A stretch of DNA of 54,304 nucleotides from Deltaproteobacteria bacterium (GTDB lineage Bacteria > Myxococcota_A > Polyangia > JAAYKL01): positions 1 through 54,304 of the forward strand of contig JAFGXQ010000206.1 in assembly GCA_016936575.1 (NCBI GenBank), written 5' to 3'. Shown here in pieces: positions 38,137 through 47,082 of this stretch (its first letter is position 1; each line of letters starts with the position of its first letter). The translations under genes were made by a program, and so were the position numbers. The notes beneath the pieces are model-generated. The model searched no databases and had not been told where the DNA came from. It worked only from the letters and a program-made list of their open reading frames with translations.

Positions 38137-39129
38137 ATGAGCCGTCCCGAACATACCGAGCATTCCTGCTGCACAATACCCGCTGCAACCAGTTCTCGAC
38201 CGAAGGAAAACCGTATCCAACTCGCATCCATCGTGAATGAATTGTGCAGCCATTGCAATGAATCCAGTTCCAACGGGTTTTCGAGTTTAAAGCCGATGCC
38301 GCTGCCCAAACGCGACGAAATCATTAAAATCGTGGAAGAGCTGCGAAGCGTGCTGTTTCCCGGATATTTCGGCACTTCCAATATCAACATGGAGAACATG
38401 CGGTTTCATGTAGGTTCCGCCCTTGACCATCTGCTTCGAATCTTTGCCGAGCAAATTCGCCGCGGGCTCTGCTTCCGGTGCCCCCAGGTGAATGCCGGAG
38501 ACGCAAAATGCTATGATTGCGAACAGCGCGCCATACATATCACCAACGAGTTCACCTCCCGCCTGCCCAAAATTCAGCGTATGCTGGCGGCAGATGTGCG
38601 AGCCGCATTCGAAGGTGACCCGGCGGCAAACACACCGGATGAAGCGGTGTTCTGCTACCCCGGTATATTGGCCATCACCAATTATCGCCTGGCCCATGAG
38701 CTGTACCTGCTCGATGTTCCGGTTATCCCGCGCATCATCACCGAGCACGCACACAGTATCACGGGAATTGACATCCATCCCGGCGCCACCATCGATGAAG
38801 GGATTTTCATCGATCACGGCACGGGGGTGGTCATCGGCGAAACCTGTGAATTCGGCAAGAATGTGAAACTCTACCAGGGTGTCACCCTCGGGGCTAAAAG
38901 TTTCCCGATGGACGAAAACGGAAATCCCGTAAAGGGTATTCCGCGCCACCCGATTGTGGAAGATAACGTCACCATTTATTCCAATGCCACCATTTTGGGT
39001 CGCATCCGTATCGGCCGCGGTTCTGTAATCGGCGGTAACGTGTGGCTCACTCATGGTGTGCCCGCTAACAGTCATGTCACCCAGGCCAGACTGCGCGAAG
39101 ACGCCTGGAGCGACGGCGGCGGCATCTAG
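38137..39129 (+). CDS. cysE: Serine O-acetyltransferase (EpsC/CysE type) with extra cysteine motifs
   Basis: Makes O-acetylserine for CysK. The hexapeptide left-handed beta helix is clear: ITGIDIHPGATIDEGIFIDH, GTGVVIGETCEFGKNVKLYQ, RHPIVEDNVTIYSNATILG; catalytic Asp and His lie in the HPGA and DHGTG areas. The 330-residue protein is longer than E. coli CysE (273). The N-terminal 130 residues contain C37-x2-C40 and C112-x2-C115-x9-C125-x2-C128, which look like metal ligands. AGGAG precedes ATG 38137. Followed after 15 bases by the metal permease gene. Confidence 0.93.
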   Translation: MSRPEHTEHSCCTIPAATSSRPKENRIQLASIVNELCSHCNESSSNGFSSLKPMPLPKRDEIIKIVEELRSVLFPGYFGTSNINMENMRFHVGSALDHLLRIFAEQIRRGLCFRCPQVNAGDAKCYDCEQRAIHITNEFTSRLPKIQRMLAADVRAAFEGDPAANTPDEAVFCYPGILAITNYRLAHELYLLDVPVIPRIITEHAHSITGIDIHPGATIDEGIFIDHGTGVVIGETCEFGKNVKLYQGVTLGAKSFPMDENGNPVKGIPRHPIVEDNVTIYSNATILGRIRIGRGSVIGGNVWLTHGVPANSHVTQARLREDAWSDGGGI

Positions 39130-39144
39130 GAAAGAGGGGCGCAC

Positions 39145-40398
39145 ATGCCCGACTTCTCAACACCGGCTCTTTTTATAGAAATATTTCGAGAGGCGTTTCG
39201 GCTGTTTGCGGTGATGGCCCCCTATCTACTGCTGGGAATGGTCGCGGCCGGTATTATGCACGTATTGCTGCCGGTCAATTTTGTATCGCGGCAATTGGGA
39301 CAAAATACCATTGTCTCGGTACTGAAAGCCGGTGTGCTCGGCGTTCCCATTCCCCTCTGCTCTTGCGGCGTGGTTCCGGTGGCCGCCTCTCTAAACAAAA
39401 ACGGCGCCAGCAAGGGCGCCACCGTCAGCTTTCTTGTCACCACACCCACTTCCGGGGTGGACTCCATGTTCGCAACTTACTCCTTGCTGGGGTGGCCGAT
39501 TATGGTGTTGCGCGTAGTCGCATCTTTTATTTTGGGCATCATTGCCGGAAGCATCACCGCACTTTTGGATAAATCCACCCCCGCATCTTCGGGACCGGCC
39601 GCAGCCGAAAAAAACGCCACCGGAAACATTGCCGCCCGTGTGGTAAATTATGCTTTTTTTGAGTTATACGAAGGAATCTCCAAGCCGCTGCTTCTGGGCA
39701 GCCTGCTCGGCGGCGTTGTCACTGCCCTGCTCCCGCCCACCTTATTGTCGGAAACCGTCAGCGACGGTCTGGGCGGCATGGGTGCGTACCTGCTCATGCT
39801 CGGCATCGGTATTCCGCTGTACGTATGCGCCAGCGGATCCATACCCCTGGCTGCGGCGCTTCTGGCCAAAGGCATCAGTCCCGGTGCCGCGATTATCTTT
39901 CTTATCGCCGGTCCGGCCACCAACGCCGCCACCGTTACCGTTATTTCCAATATGCTCGGCAAAAAAAATCTGTTCATCTATCTCACTGTACTCACCCTCG
40001 GCACCCTCGGCGCCGGAATCGCCACGGATACACTCTTCGGTGTATTTGAATTGCCGCTGCCGGAGGCGATTCATCAGCACCAGCACGGCGGCGAAACACT
40101 CACATGGCTGGAAATCCTGTCCGGCGCAATGCTCCTCGGATTATCCGGCTATTTTTTAGGTACCCCCATCGTACGTAGGTGGAGGCGCCCCAAAGGAGAC
40201 TCAATGATTGAATTCACCGTGAACGATATGACATGCGGACATTGCGCAAAAACCATCGAGAATGCGATCTGTAATCTTGAAGGCGTCAAATCCGTGCAAG
40301 CCGATCCTGACAATAAAAAAGTGCTCATTGATGCGGCACAGAACACGGAAGAGATCGTTCGAAAAGCCATCGTAGACGCGGGCTACACCCCTGAATGA
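39145..40398 (+). CDS. Permease with C-terminal heavy-metal-associated domain (SO_0444-type Cu/Zn efflux transporter)
   Basis: Inner-membrane permease of the DUF318/YraQ type. There are about eight to ten hydrophobic segments and two conserved internal repeats: VPIPLCSCGVVPVAASLNKNG, with its CSCGVVP motif, and IPLYVCASGSIPLAAALLAKG. A His-rich loop (HQHQHGGE) is followed by a last helix, then an HMA domain from residue of about 354 (MTCGHCAKTIENA, with the CxxC metal site). This order matches the SO_0444 family. It follows cysE by 15 bases; thiol and metal homeostasis would connect them. An internal start in front of the HMA part is described separately. Confidence 0.9.
   Translation: MPDFSTPALFIEIFREAFRLFAVMAPYLLLGMVAAGIMHVLLPVNFVSRQLGQNTIVSVLKAGVLGVPIPLCSCGVVPVAASLNKNGASKGATVSFLVTTPTSGVDSMFATYSLLGWPIMVLRVVASFILGIIAGSITALLDKSTPASSGPAAAEKNATGNIAARVVNYAFFELYEGISKPLLLGSLLGGVVTALLPPTLLSETVSDGLGGMGAYLLMLGIGIPLYVCASGSIPLAAALLAKGISPGAAIIFLIAGPATNAATVTVISNMLGKKNLFIYLTVLTLGTLGAGIATDTLFGVFELPLPEAIHQHQHGGETLTWLEILSGAMLLGLSGYFLGTPIVRRWRRPKGDSMIEFTVNDMTCGHCAKTIENAICNLEGVKSVQADPDNKKVLIDAAQNTEEIVRKAIVDAGYTPE
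40204..40398 (+). CDS. Possible internally initiated HMA metallochaperone (64 aa, in frame within the permease gene)
   Basis: AAAGGAG (40192-40198) stands 5 bases before an in-frame ATG at 40204, giving MIEFTVNDMTCGHCAKTIE and the complete beta-alpha-beta-beta-alpha-beta HMA fold, the size of a CopZ chaperone. The site is as good as any start in the window, but could be chance in the sequence encoding the linker PKGDS. Translation from it is inference. Confidence 0.4.
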   Translation: MIEFTVNDMTCGHCAKTIENAICNLEGVKSVQADPDNKKVLIDAAQNTEEIVRKAIVDAGYTPE

Positions 40399-40423
40399 CC
40401 CTTTCACTCTCTTTCGCAAATAC

Positions 40424-40473
40424 GTGTCTCAGCCCCCCCGTTTTGTTCCACCGAGACACTGCTTCTGAGACAC
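40424..40473. repeat. GTGTCTCAG inverted repeat with a second GAGACAC copy
   Basis: GTGTCTCAG (40424-40432) can pair with CTGAGACAC (40465-40473, 9 bp) or with GAGACAC (40453-40459, 7 bp). Without a T tract it is a poor terminator; it could be a 3' structure of the permease mRNA or an operator. Confidence 0.4.
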
Positions 40474-40525
40474 ACTGGGATTACCCAGACAAGTAACTAA
40501 TTATAATCACTTCATTTTCTGATTT

Positions 40526-40541
40526 TGGCACAACATTCGCT
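40526..40541 (+). promoter_or_regulatory. Candidate sigma-54 (-24/-12) promoter
   Basis: TGGCAC-N6-CGCT carries GG and GC at the exact spacing of the sigma-54 consensus, with one mismatch in the -12 part (TCGCT for TTGCT). It is about 60 bases before the 68-residue ORF that begins the redox cluster. Confidence 0.35.
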
Positions 40542-40599
40542 CTATGGTGGCACATCGCGCTGCGAGAAACGTAGTAATACACAGCAAACGGATGCCCAG

Positions 40600-40806
40600 A
40601 TGAAAAAACCGTACAACGAAAATTTAATGAAAACGATTCAGCTCAGCCACGAAATGCTGGCGCTGGCGGATGAAGGTGACCGTGACCGCGATGATGATTC
40701 ATGCGGTGTGATTTACAGCGTTCTTCGCGATACGGCGTACAGGTTGATTAAACTGACCGAAAAGGAATGTGAAAAACACAAAATCTCCGGGAAGTGGACC
40801 GGATGA
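40600..40806 (+). CDS. Small conserved-looking acidic protein (68 aa)
   Basis: No family name known to me. It starts MKKPYNENLMKTIQLSH and is soluble and helical, with a DEGDRDRDDDSCGVIY acidic centre and a basic end. It lies 77 bases upstream of the rubrerythrin gene and 59-74 bases downstream of a candidate sigma-54 promoter. Longer in-frame starts upstream would cross that promoter. Confidence 0.65.
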   Translation: MKKPYNENLMKTIQLSHEMLALADEGDRDRDDDSCGVIYSVLRDTAYRLIKLTEKECEKHKISGKWTG

Positions 40807-40883
40807 CATTGACATTACGCGTATACCCATTAATGATGCTAGTCGCATCTTTTAAATAACTGATTGAATTGAGGAGAATCACG

Positions 40884-41429
40884 ATGAAAAAGTACATTTG
40901 TACCGTATGTGGGTACGTTCATGAAGGAAATGATGCACCGGATGCATGTCCACAGTGCAAAGCACCGAAAGAAAAATTTCAAGAACAGACCGACACCGAA
41001 ATGGCGTGGGCCGATGAACATCGTATCGGTGTCGCCAAAGATGTTGACCCGGAAATACTGGAGGGACTTCGTCAGAACTTCATGGGAGAATGTACTGAAG
41101 TGGGAATGTACCTGGCCATGAGCCGACAGGCGGATCGCGAGGGGTACCCGGAGGTCGCCGAAGCGTACAAACGCATTGCATACGAAGAAGCGGAGCACGC
41201 GGCAAAATTTGCGGAACTGCTCGGCGAAGTGGTGGCACCCAGTACGAAAAGGAATCTTGAGATGCGTGTGGCAGCGGAACACGGCGCGTGCCAGGGCAAG
41301 AAAGATATTGCCACAAAGGCAAAACAACTGAATTACGACGCGATTCATGATACGGTGCATGAAATGTGTAAAGATGAGGCGCGACACGGGCAGGCGTTCG
41401 CCGGTCTGCTGAAACGCTACTTCGGATAG
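40884..41429 (+). CDS. Reverse rubrerythrin (N-terminal rubredoxin + diiron domain)
   Basis: Reduces hydrogen peroxide (and often O2) with electrons from NADH or rubredoxin partners. The 181-residue protein from ATG 40884 (GAGGAG about 8 bases upstream) begins with a rubredoxin-type iron site ([17 protein letters not shown]). It continues with a ferritin-like four-helix bundle holding E-x-x-x-E and E-x-x-H ligands ([36 protein letters not shown]). Rubredoxin-first order defines the reverse type found in anaerobes. First diiron gene of three in a row. Confidence 0.93.
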   Translation: MKKYICTVCGYVHEGNDAPDACPQCKAPKEKFQEQTDTEMAWADEHRIGVAKDVDPEILEGLRQNFMGECTEVGMYLAMSRQADREGYPEVAEAYKRIAYEEAEHAAKFAELLGEVVAPSTKRNLEMRVAAEHGACQGKKDIATKAKQLNYDAIHDTVHEMCKDEARHGQAFAGLLKRYFG

Positions 41430-41500
41430 AATAACGGGCCCGCACCTGAAAACACATTCCGGTGTGGAAAACGCAACAAACAACGATCGAGCAATAGAAA

Positions 41501-41956
41501 ATGACTGAACCATTAACAACCCAAAAGATTCTTGATTATGCGATCTCTCTGGAGCAACGCGCAGTGGATTTGTACACAGACATGGCGTCTCGCGCTAAAA
41601 ACAGTGCGACCAAGAAAGTGTTTCTCGAATACGCGGAAGAAGAAATGGGGCATCGAAAAAAACTCGAAGATGTTGTTGAAGGGGACCAAAGTATCGGTGA
41701 AGACGAAATCGTGGCGGATTTAAAAATTTCAGACTACTCGGTTGATGTGACGTTGGGTGAAAACCCCACGTACCAGGACATTCTGCTGTTCGCCATGAGC
41801 CAGGAAAAACAGGCCTTTCGTCTATACACCGACTTGGCGGCCCGTGTTCCCGAACCCGAATTTAAAGAACTGTTTTCTGCATTGGCGCAGGAAGAAGCGA
41901 AGCACAAACTTCGTTTTGAGGTTGAATATGACGACCACGTGCTGACAGAAAATTAG
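41501..41956 (+). CDS. Ferritin-like diiron protein (rubrerythrin family, no rubredoxin domain)
   Basis: 151 residues, cytoplasmic. Two helix pairs carry matching E..E-x-x-H ligands: EQRAVDLYTDMA with EEEMGHRKKLED, and EKQAFRLYTDLA with AQEEAKHKLRFE. No CxxC pairs are present, so electrons must come from elsewhere. It follows the reverse rubrerythrin gene by 71 bases; no clear ribosome binding site precedes ATG 41501. The internal duplication is plain. Confidence 0.85.
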   Translation: MTEPLTTQKILDYAISLEQRAVDLYTDMASRAKNSATKKVFLEYAEEEMGHRKKLEDVVEGDQSIGEDEIVADLKISDYSVDVTLGENPTYQDILLFAMSQEKQAFRLYTDLAARVPEPEFKELFSALAQEEAKHKLRFEVEYDDHVLTEN

Positions 41957-42080
41957 CGCCCTTCTCAGCCTTGCCCCGGGTTTCGATTGGTGGAAACGGG
42001 AAGAGGAAGCAGGAATTGGGTGTTATTCATTTGTGTCAGCAATTGGCTTTAACGGTAACAGGCATTAAAGGAGTTTAAAA

Positions 42081-42596
42081 ATGGACCGGATTTCTTCTGT
42101 TAAATTTGCAATGGACAATGAGCAACGTGAAAAAGATTTCTATCTAAAAGAAGCCGCGCGCTCGAACAACCCTGTCGTAAAACGCCTTCTGGAAACTCTC
42201 GCTGCAGAGGAAGAAGACCACAAAACCTGGATTGCGCAGCTGCATTCCAAACTCATTGCGGACGGCGCATGGCCGGAAGATGTGGACCTGGAGATGAAAG
42301 ACAGCAACGTTAACGAAGAACTGAAAAAACTTGACTACAAAGCGGAAGAAACCAAAGCGCACGACGACAACGATATAGAAGCGCTCACCGCTGCCGTTCA
42401 GTTTGAAAAAGACGCAGCCGAATTCTATGCGGAACTCGTTCAAAAATGCGACAATCCCAAAGAGCAGGTTTTCTTCAAATTTCTGTCGAAAATTGAGCGT
42501 GACCACATGCTTTCCATCGAAGATTCCTTATCATATCTAAAAGACCCGGAGGCCTGGTTTGATGCAACAGAGCGTCACGGTCTCGACGGCGCCTAA
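42081..42596 (+). CDS. Second ferritin-like diiron protein (rubrerythrin family)
   Basis: 171 residues from ATG 42081 with AAGGAG about 8 bases upstream. Diiron ligand helices: EQREKDFYLKEA with AEEEDHKTWIAQ, and FEKDAAEFYAEL with IERDHMLSIED. An acidic insertion (DVDLEMKDSNVNEELKK) separates the halves. It has no rubredoxin domain. It lies 44 bases before korA, tying oxygen/peroxide defence to an oxygen-sensitive oxidoreductase. Confidence 0.83.
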   Translation: MDRISSVKFAMDNEQREKDFYLKEAARSNNPVVKRLLETLAAEEEDHKTWIAQLHSKLIADGAWPEDVDLEMKDSNVNEELKKLDYKAEETKAHDDNDIEALTAAVQFEKDAAEFYAELVQKCDNPKEQVFFKFLSKIERDHMLSIEDSLSYLKDPEAWFDATERHGLDGA

Positions 42597-42640
42597 ATAA
42601 CGACAACACAATAAACAAACCAAATGGAGCCCGACAATTC

Positions 42641-44344
42641 ATGACTGACATTAGTATTCGATTGGCAGGAGCGGCGGGACAAGGACTTCAGAGTGCCGGA
42701 AAACTACTGGGGAAGGCCTGCGTTCGCGCCGGCTACCACGTATTCGCGGTACAGGATTCCATGTCCAGGATTCGCGGCGGCCACAATTTCTTCCAGTTTC
42801 GCATCTGCGATACGCCCGTATGGGCAATGAAGAAGCAGGTTGATTTGCTGGTCACCCTCGACAGAGAAGGCGTTGAGAGTGACATTAGTGAACTCAAATT
42901 CGACGGCATTGCGATTCTCGACAATGCCACGCTGAAAGCAGATATTCAGGACAGCCGTGTCATTGACGTCCCACTGCGACAGATAGCGATGGACACCGGA
43001 AAAAAACCGATTTTTTCCACGTCAGCCGCCATGGGATTCACATTCAGCGTTCTGGGACTTGATATTGAACTTCTGACCAAGCAGTTTACCGAACGTTTCA
43101 AAGACGAAGCCGTTGCCAAGGCAAACAGCGATGCGGCCAGAGAAGGATTCGCCAAAGCGGTTGAACATGCCGGCAAGGTGGGTCCACTACCCACCATCGC
43201 CAACGCCCCGAAAAGATTGTTTCTGAACGGCAATGAAGCCGCCGCACTCGGTGCGATTTCGGCAAACATGAAATTCATCAGCTGTTATCCGATGTCCCCG
43301 TCCACAGGTATTATCACCTACATCGCCGGAAAAGAGGCCGAATGCGGCATCATCACCGAACAAGCGGAAGATGAAATCGCCGCAGCCAATCAGGCAGTGG
43401 GGGCATCGATGGCCGGTGTTCGCGCAATGACAGCCTCGTCAGGCGGCGGCATGGCGCTGATGAGCGAAACCATCTCTCTTTGTGGCGTTGCGGAAGTACC
43501 GCTCGTGATTGTGAACTGTCAACGAGGTGGTCCGGGTACCGGATTGCCCACACGAACGGAACAGAGTGATCTGCTGTTTTCGACATTCACCGGCCATGGT
43601 GATTTTCCGCGGGCGGTGCTTGCTCCGACCAATGCGGAAGAAGCGTTCTATCTGACCGCCAAGGCTTTCAATATCGCCGACCGGTACCAAATTCCGGTGA
43701 TCGTTCTATCCGATCAGCACATCGCCGATTCGTTCTTTACGGTGGACCCATATAATCTCGATAAAGTCCCCACCGAAACATCTGTGGTTTCCACCAAAAC
43801 GCTGGAGCAGATGGCCGAGTATAAACGCTACGCCATTACTGACTCGGGTATTTCGCCCCGTTCCTACCCAGGGCAGAGCAAACATCTGATGCTGACCGAC
43901 AGCCATGAACACTACGAAACCGGTCATATTGCGGATGACCCGGTAACCCGTAACGCCATGGTGGAAAAACGGGGGCGAAAAACAGCAAAGCTGAGCGCGA
44001 GTTACACCGTGCAGCAGAACGGATCCGCCGAAGCGGAAACCGCAGTTATCAGTTGGGGATCGACCGGCGATACGCTGAAAGAAGCCGTTTCCCTGCTCAA
44101 GAACAAAGGGGTTCATTTGAACCATGTTCATCTGACCGAAGTATGGCCTTTCCCAACCAGGCAATTTGAGCAGGCGGTCGAAAAAAGCAGCCGTCTGATT
44201 GCGGTGGAAGGAAACGCCACCGGTCAGTTGGCCGCCATTGCGACGCAGCACACGGGCAAGAAATTTGAGCTGCTTCCCAAATACGACGGAAGACCGTTTA
44301 TTGTTGAAGACCTCGTCGACGCGCTGCAGGAGGTGGTAAAATGA
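42641..44344 (+). CDS. korA: 2-oxoacid:ferredoxin oxidoreductase, fused gamma-alpha subunit
   Basis: CoA-acylating oxidative decarboxylation of a 2-oxoacid (probably 2-oxoglutarate) with ferredoxin as acceptor. Of 567 residues, 1 to about 185 form the gamma domain (IRLAGAAGQGLQSAGKLLGKA, SRIRGGHNFFQFRI). The alpha domain follows (NGNEAAALGAISANMKFISC, YPMSPSTGIITYIA, TASSGGGMALMSETI, QRGGPGTGLPTRTEQSDLLF), as in KorA. It overlaps korB by ATGA. No separate ferredoxin-like delta subunit is adjacent. Substrate choice is by similarity only. Confidence 0.93.
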   Translation: MTDISIRLAGAAGQGLQSAGKLLGKACVRAGYHVFAVQDSMSRIRGGHNFFQFRICDTPVWAMKKQVDLLVTLDREGVESDISELKFDGIAILDNATLKADIQDSRVIDVPLRQIAMDTGKKPIFSTSAAMGFTFSVLGLDIELLTKQFTERFKDEAVAKANSDAAREGFAKAVEHAGKVGPLPTIANAPKRLFLNGNEAAALGAISANMKFISCYPMSPSTGIITYIAGKEAECGIITEQAEDEIAAANQAVGASMAGVRAMTASSGGGMALMSETISLCGVAEVPLVIVNCQRGGPGTGLPTRTEQSDLLFSTFTGHGDFPRAVLAPTNAEEAFYLTAKAFNIADRYQIPVIVLSDQHIADSFFTVDPYNLDKVPTETSVVSTKTLEQMAEYKRYAITDSGISPRSYPGQSKHLMLTDSHEHYETGHIADDPVTRNAMVEKRGRKTAKLSASYTVQQNGSAEAETAVISWGSTGDTLKEAVSLLKNKGVHLNHVHLTEVWPFPTRQFEQAVEKSSRLIAVEGNATGQLAAIATQHTGKKFELLPKYDGRPFIVEDLVDALQEVVK

Positions 44345-45213
44345 GTGAATGCAAATCTTTTGACATCTGTTCGGTTGCGGAAACCGCTTGGTGTCCCGGC
44401 TGTGGTGACTTCGGTATTCTGGCAGCGGTGAAAGACGCCCTTGAAACGATGGGAAAACAACCCCACGAGGTGCTGATGATGGCGGGAATCGGACAGGCAG
44501 CAAAGCTTCCCCAATACATCACCGCCAACGGCTACTGCGGCCTCCACGGTCGCGCGCTGCCGGCCGCAACCGGTGCCAAACTGGCAAACGATGACCTTAC
44601 CATCATACTGAATTCCGGTGACGGTGACAGCTACGGCGAGGGTGGAAACCACTTTTTGCATACGGTTCGCCGCGATATTGACGTAACGCTGATAGTGCAC
44701 AACAATCAGATTTACGGACTCACCCAGGGACAGGCATCCCCCACAAGCGACATCGGTCTGCAGACCAAATTGCAGCCACGTGGCGTGATTTCTTACCCGC
44801 TGAAAGGACCGGCGCTGGCGCTGATGCTCGGTTGTCGTTTTGTGGCGCGTAGTTTTTCAGGTGACCAGAAACATCTGTCCGGTCTGATTCAGCAGGCGGT
44901 ACAACACCGCGGATTCAGTTTTATTGAAGTGTTGCAACCGTGTGTGAGTATGAATAAAGTGAACACGTTCAAGTGGTATAAAGACCGCATTTTCAATGTG
45001 AACGATGACCCGAATTACGTAACCAATGATCGCGTCAAAGCCATTGAAGCGGCGTTTGCCTGGGGCGACAAGATTCCCACCGGTTTATTTTTCCACGACC
45101 CCAAAGGGGACGCGTTCCACGACCGAATTCCGCAAATTAAAACTGAACCTCTCGTAAAACAAGCCCCCATCTCTCACACTAAGATGAACGACCTGTTTGC
45201 CAAACACATGTAA
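44341..45213 (+). CDS. korB: 2-oxoacid:ferredoxin oxidoreductase, beta (TPP-binding) subunit
   Basis: 290 residues. The cluster cysteines and TPP site are visible: [27 protein letters not shown], the TPP/Mg motif [13 protein letters not shown] ending in [18 protein letters not shown]. The end contains [15 protein letters not shown]. It overlaps korA by four bases and closes the redox cluster. Confidence 0.95.
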   Translation: MSECKSFDICSVAETAWCPGCGDFGILAAVKDALETMGKQPHEVLMMAGIGQAAKLPQYITANGYCGLHGRALPAATGAKLANDDLTIILNSGDGDSYGEGGNHFLHTVRRDIDVTLIVHNNQIYGLTQGQASPTSDIGLQTKLQPRGVISYPLKGPALALMLGCRFVARSFSGDQKHLSGLIQQAVQHRGFSFIEVLQPCVSMNKVNTFKWYKDRIFNVNDDPNYVTNDRVKAIEAAFAWGDKIPTGLFFHDPKGDAFHDRIPQIKTEPLVKQAPISHTKMNDLFAKHM

Positions 45214-45339
45214 GCGCGTTCATCGATTCGTACCCTATTGAAAATAGCCGAACCTGTGACTCCCGCAACCGTTTGATTATCTTCTGAATGTTCAAGAAAA
45301 TTGTTGTATAATGAATCCCCTGACGCGAAAGGAAACCCA

Positions 45340-47082
45340 ATGAAGAATACTATTTTACTTTTACTCAGCATTTTTCTGTACGTAAGTTCTTTCACAATTG
45401 CCTGCTCCGAAAGCACGTCCGATGGGTCAACGGATGCCGACGCTGACGCCGATTCCGACACAGATTCCGACACAGACACGGATACAGACGCTGACTCGGA
45501 CGCAGACACAGACACAGATACCGATACAGACGCAGATACCGATACGGACACAGATGCTGACGCAGACACAGACACAGATACTGATACTGACGCAGATACC
45601 GATACGGACACAGATGCTGACGCAGACACAGACGCAGATACTGACACAGACACAGACACAGATACTGATACTGATACTGACACAGACGCAGATACTGACA
45701 CAGACGCAGATACTGACACAGACGCAGATACCGATACGGACACAGATGCTGACACGGACACGGACTGCCCCGCACCGCCGGCAACGGAAACCGGTTTTTT
45801 GTGGTTCTCGGGGTATGAAGAAACCCCATGGGATGAAGAATGGGGGTTAGAATGGAGCGACCTCGATAATCACGAAGTCACCACCGACAACGTCCTGTTC
45901 GGCACCCATGCGTCGAGAGTAACGTACCCACAGGGGGTTGCTTCCAGCGGCGGCGGCGCGCAGTACCGGATGGGCTTCGATTTACTGAACCCGCCCATCC
46001 CCTCCAGCGACGAAATGTATGTTCGATATTATCTCAAATTTGATGAAGACGTGGACTTTGTGCTCGGCGGCAAACTCCCCGGCCTACTAGGCGGTGAAGG
46101 CAACACCGGCGGCGATGCCCCCGACGGAACAGACGGCTGGAGCGCACGCATCATGTGGCGGGCGAACGGACGAATTGTCCAATACGTGTATCATGCCGAC
46201 CAGGAAGGGGACTACGGTGAAGATCTGGACTGGAATGAAGGCGGCGGTTCCCGCTACTTTATTCCCGGTCAGTGGCACTGTGTGGAAACCTACATCCGAA
46301 TGAATACCGTAAACGGCGCCGGAGGCGAAGCGAATGCCGAATACGACGGAGTGGTTCGCTCCTGGCTCGATGGTGAACTGGCATTGGAGCGCACGGACCT
46401 TCGCTTTCGCTACATAAACGATTTCGCAATCGACGGTTTCTACTTTTCTACATTCTTCGGGGGCAGCACCGAAGAATGGGCGCCGGTAAAAGACGAACAC
46501 GCAATGTTTGATAGCTTCGTCATCGACGACGAGCGCATCGGCTGTTTGGATGCGTGCATGATTCCCGAGGTCGAGCTTCCCGGGCCGGACCCCATCACGG
46601 TCACCAGCAGCACGTTGGTCTTCAATGCCGATGACAGCGCCTGGTCCACAAGCAACTGGAGCAACAGCGGCACCTACGACTATCAGGCTGCAGAAAACCA
46701 CACCGCCGGCGGCAGCTACAGCGCATATATCGTGTTTGACCCGGCAGCCTGGGACGCAACCATTTTCAATGCGCCCGCACCATTCAACCCCAGCGAGTAC
46801 ACGCATCTTCGATTCTGGATTCGTCCGGAGGGAACCGGCGTTCGATTTCGCACGCAGCTTCGCGGCGACAGCACCAATGACAGCACAGACGTTATCGTGG
46901 ACGGATCGCCCACGTACCATACCGGCACCTGGACCCCGAACGCCTGGCAGGAAGTGATCATTCCCATCAGCGATTTCGCATCAGAAGACGAACAACAACA
47001 ATTGCTGATTCGTTCCGACACCAACTCCCCCACCGACGGCTTCTGGATTGACGACATTGAATTGGTGGTAGCCACGAAGTAA
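45340..47082 (+). CDS. Stalked lipoprotein with polysaccharide-lyase-14-like domain and a C-terminal carbohydrate-binding-like domain
   Basis: 580 residues from ATG 45340 (AAAGGAAA 6 bases upstream; a TATAAT at 45307). The lipobox is TIAC at C22. Residues of about 28-142 are an Asp stalk alternating with Ala, Thr and Ser. Residues of about 150-410 match PL14-type alginate/glucuronan lyases: [67 protein letters not shown] and [12 protein letters not shown]. Residues of about 430-580 form a CBM-like beta sandwich ending in WIDDIELV. Predicted to be a surface-anchored lyase; substrate unproven. Confidence 0.83.
   Translation: MKNTILLLLSIFLYVSSFTIACSESTSDGSTDADADADSDTDSDTDTDTDADSDADTDTDTDTDADTDTDTDADADTDTDTDTDADTDTDTDADADTDADTDTDTDTDTDTDTDTDADTDTDADTDTDADTDTDTDADTDTDCPAPPATETGFLWFSGYEETPWDEEWGLEWSDLDNHEVTTDNVLFGTHASRVTYPQGVASSGGGAQYRMGFDLLNPPIPSSDEMYVRYYLKFDEDVDFVLGGKLPGLLGGEGNTGGDAPDGTDGWSARIMWRANGRIVQYVYHADQEGDYGEDLDWNEGGGSRYFIPGQWHCVETYIRMNTVNGAGGEANAEYDGVVRSWLDGELALERTDLRFRYINDFAIDGFYFSTFFGGSTEEWAPVKDEHAMFDSFVIDDERIGCLDACMIPEVELPGPDPITVTSSTLVFNADDSAWSTSNWSNSGTYDYQAAENHTAGGSYSAYIVFDPAAWDATIFNAPAPFNPSEYTHLRFWIRPEGTGVRFRTQLRGDSTNDSTDVIVDGSPTYHTGTWTPNAWQEVIIPISDFASEDEQQQLLIRSDTNSPTDGFWIDDIELVVATK
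45427..45766 (+). repeat. Low-complexity GAY-ACN stalk repeat with a 60-bp tandem duplication
   Basis: About 57 tandem 6-bp units (GAC/GAT plus GCN, ACA or TCN). Within it, a 45-base segment at 45529 recurs at 45589 without mismatch, exactly 60 bases later, and partly again near 45721. The same DNA makes long Val-Ser shadow ORFs on the minus strand. Confidence 0.9.

Noticed and set aside
45174-45761. Long minus-strand ORF of Val-Ser-Ala repeats
   Set aside because: It is the complement of the GAY-ACN stalk repeat of the plus-strand lipoprotein; a 6-bp repeat keeps several frames open and there is no start with a ribosome binding site.
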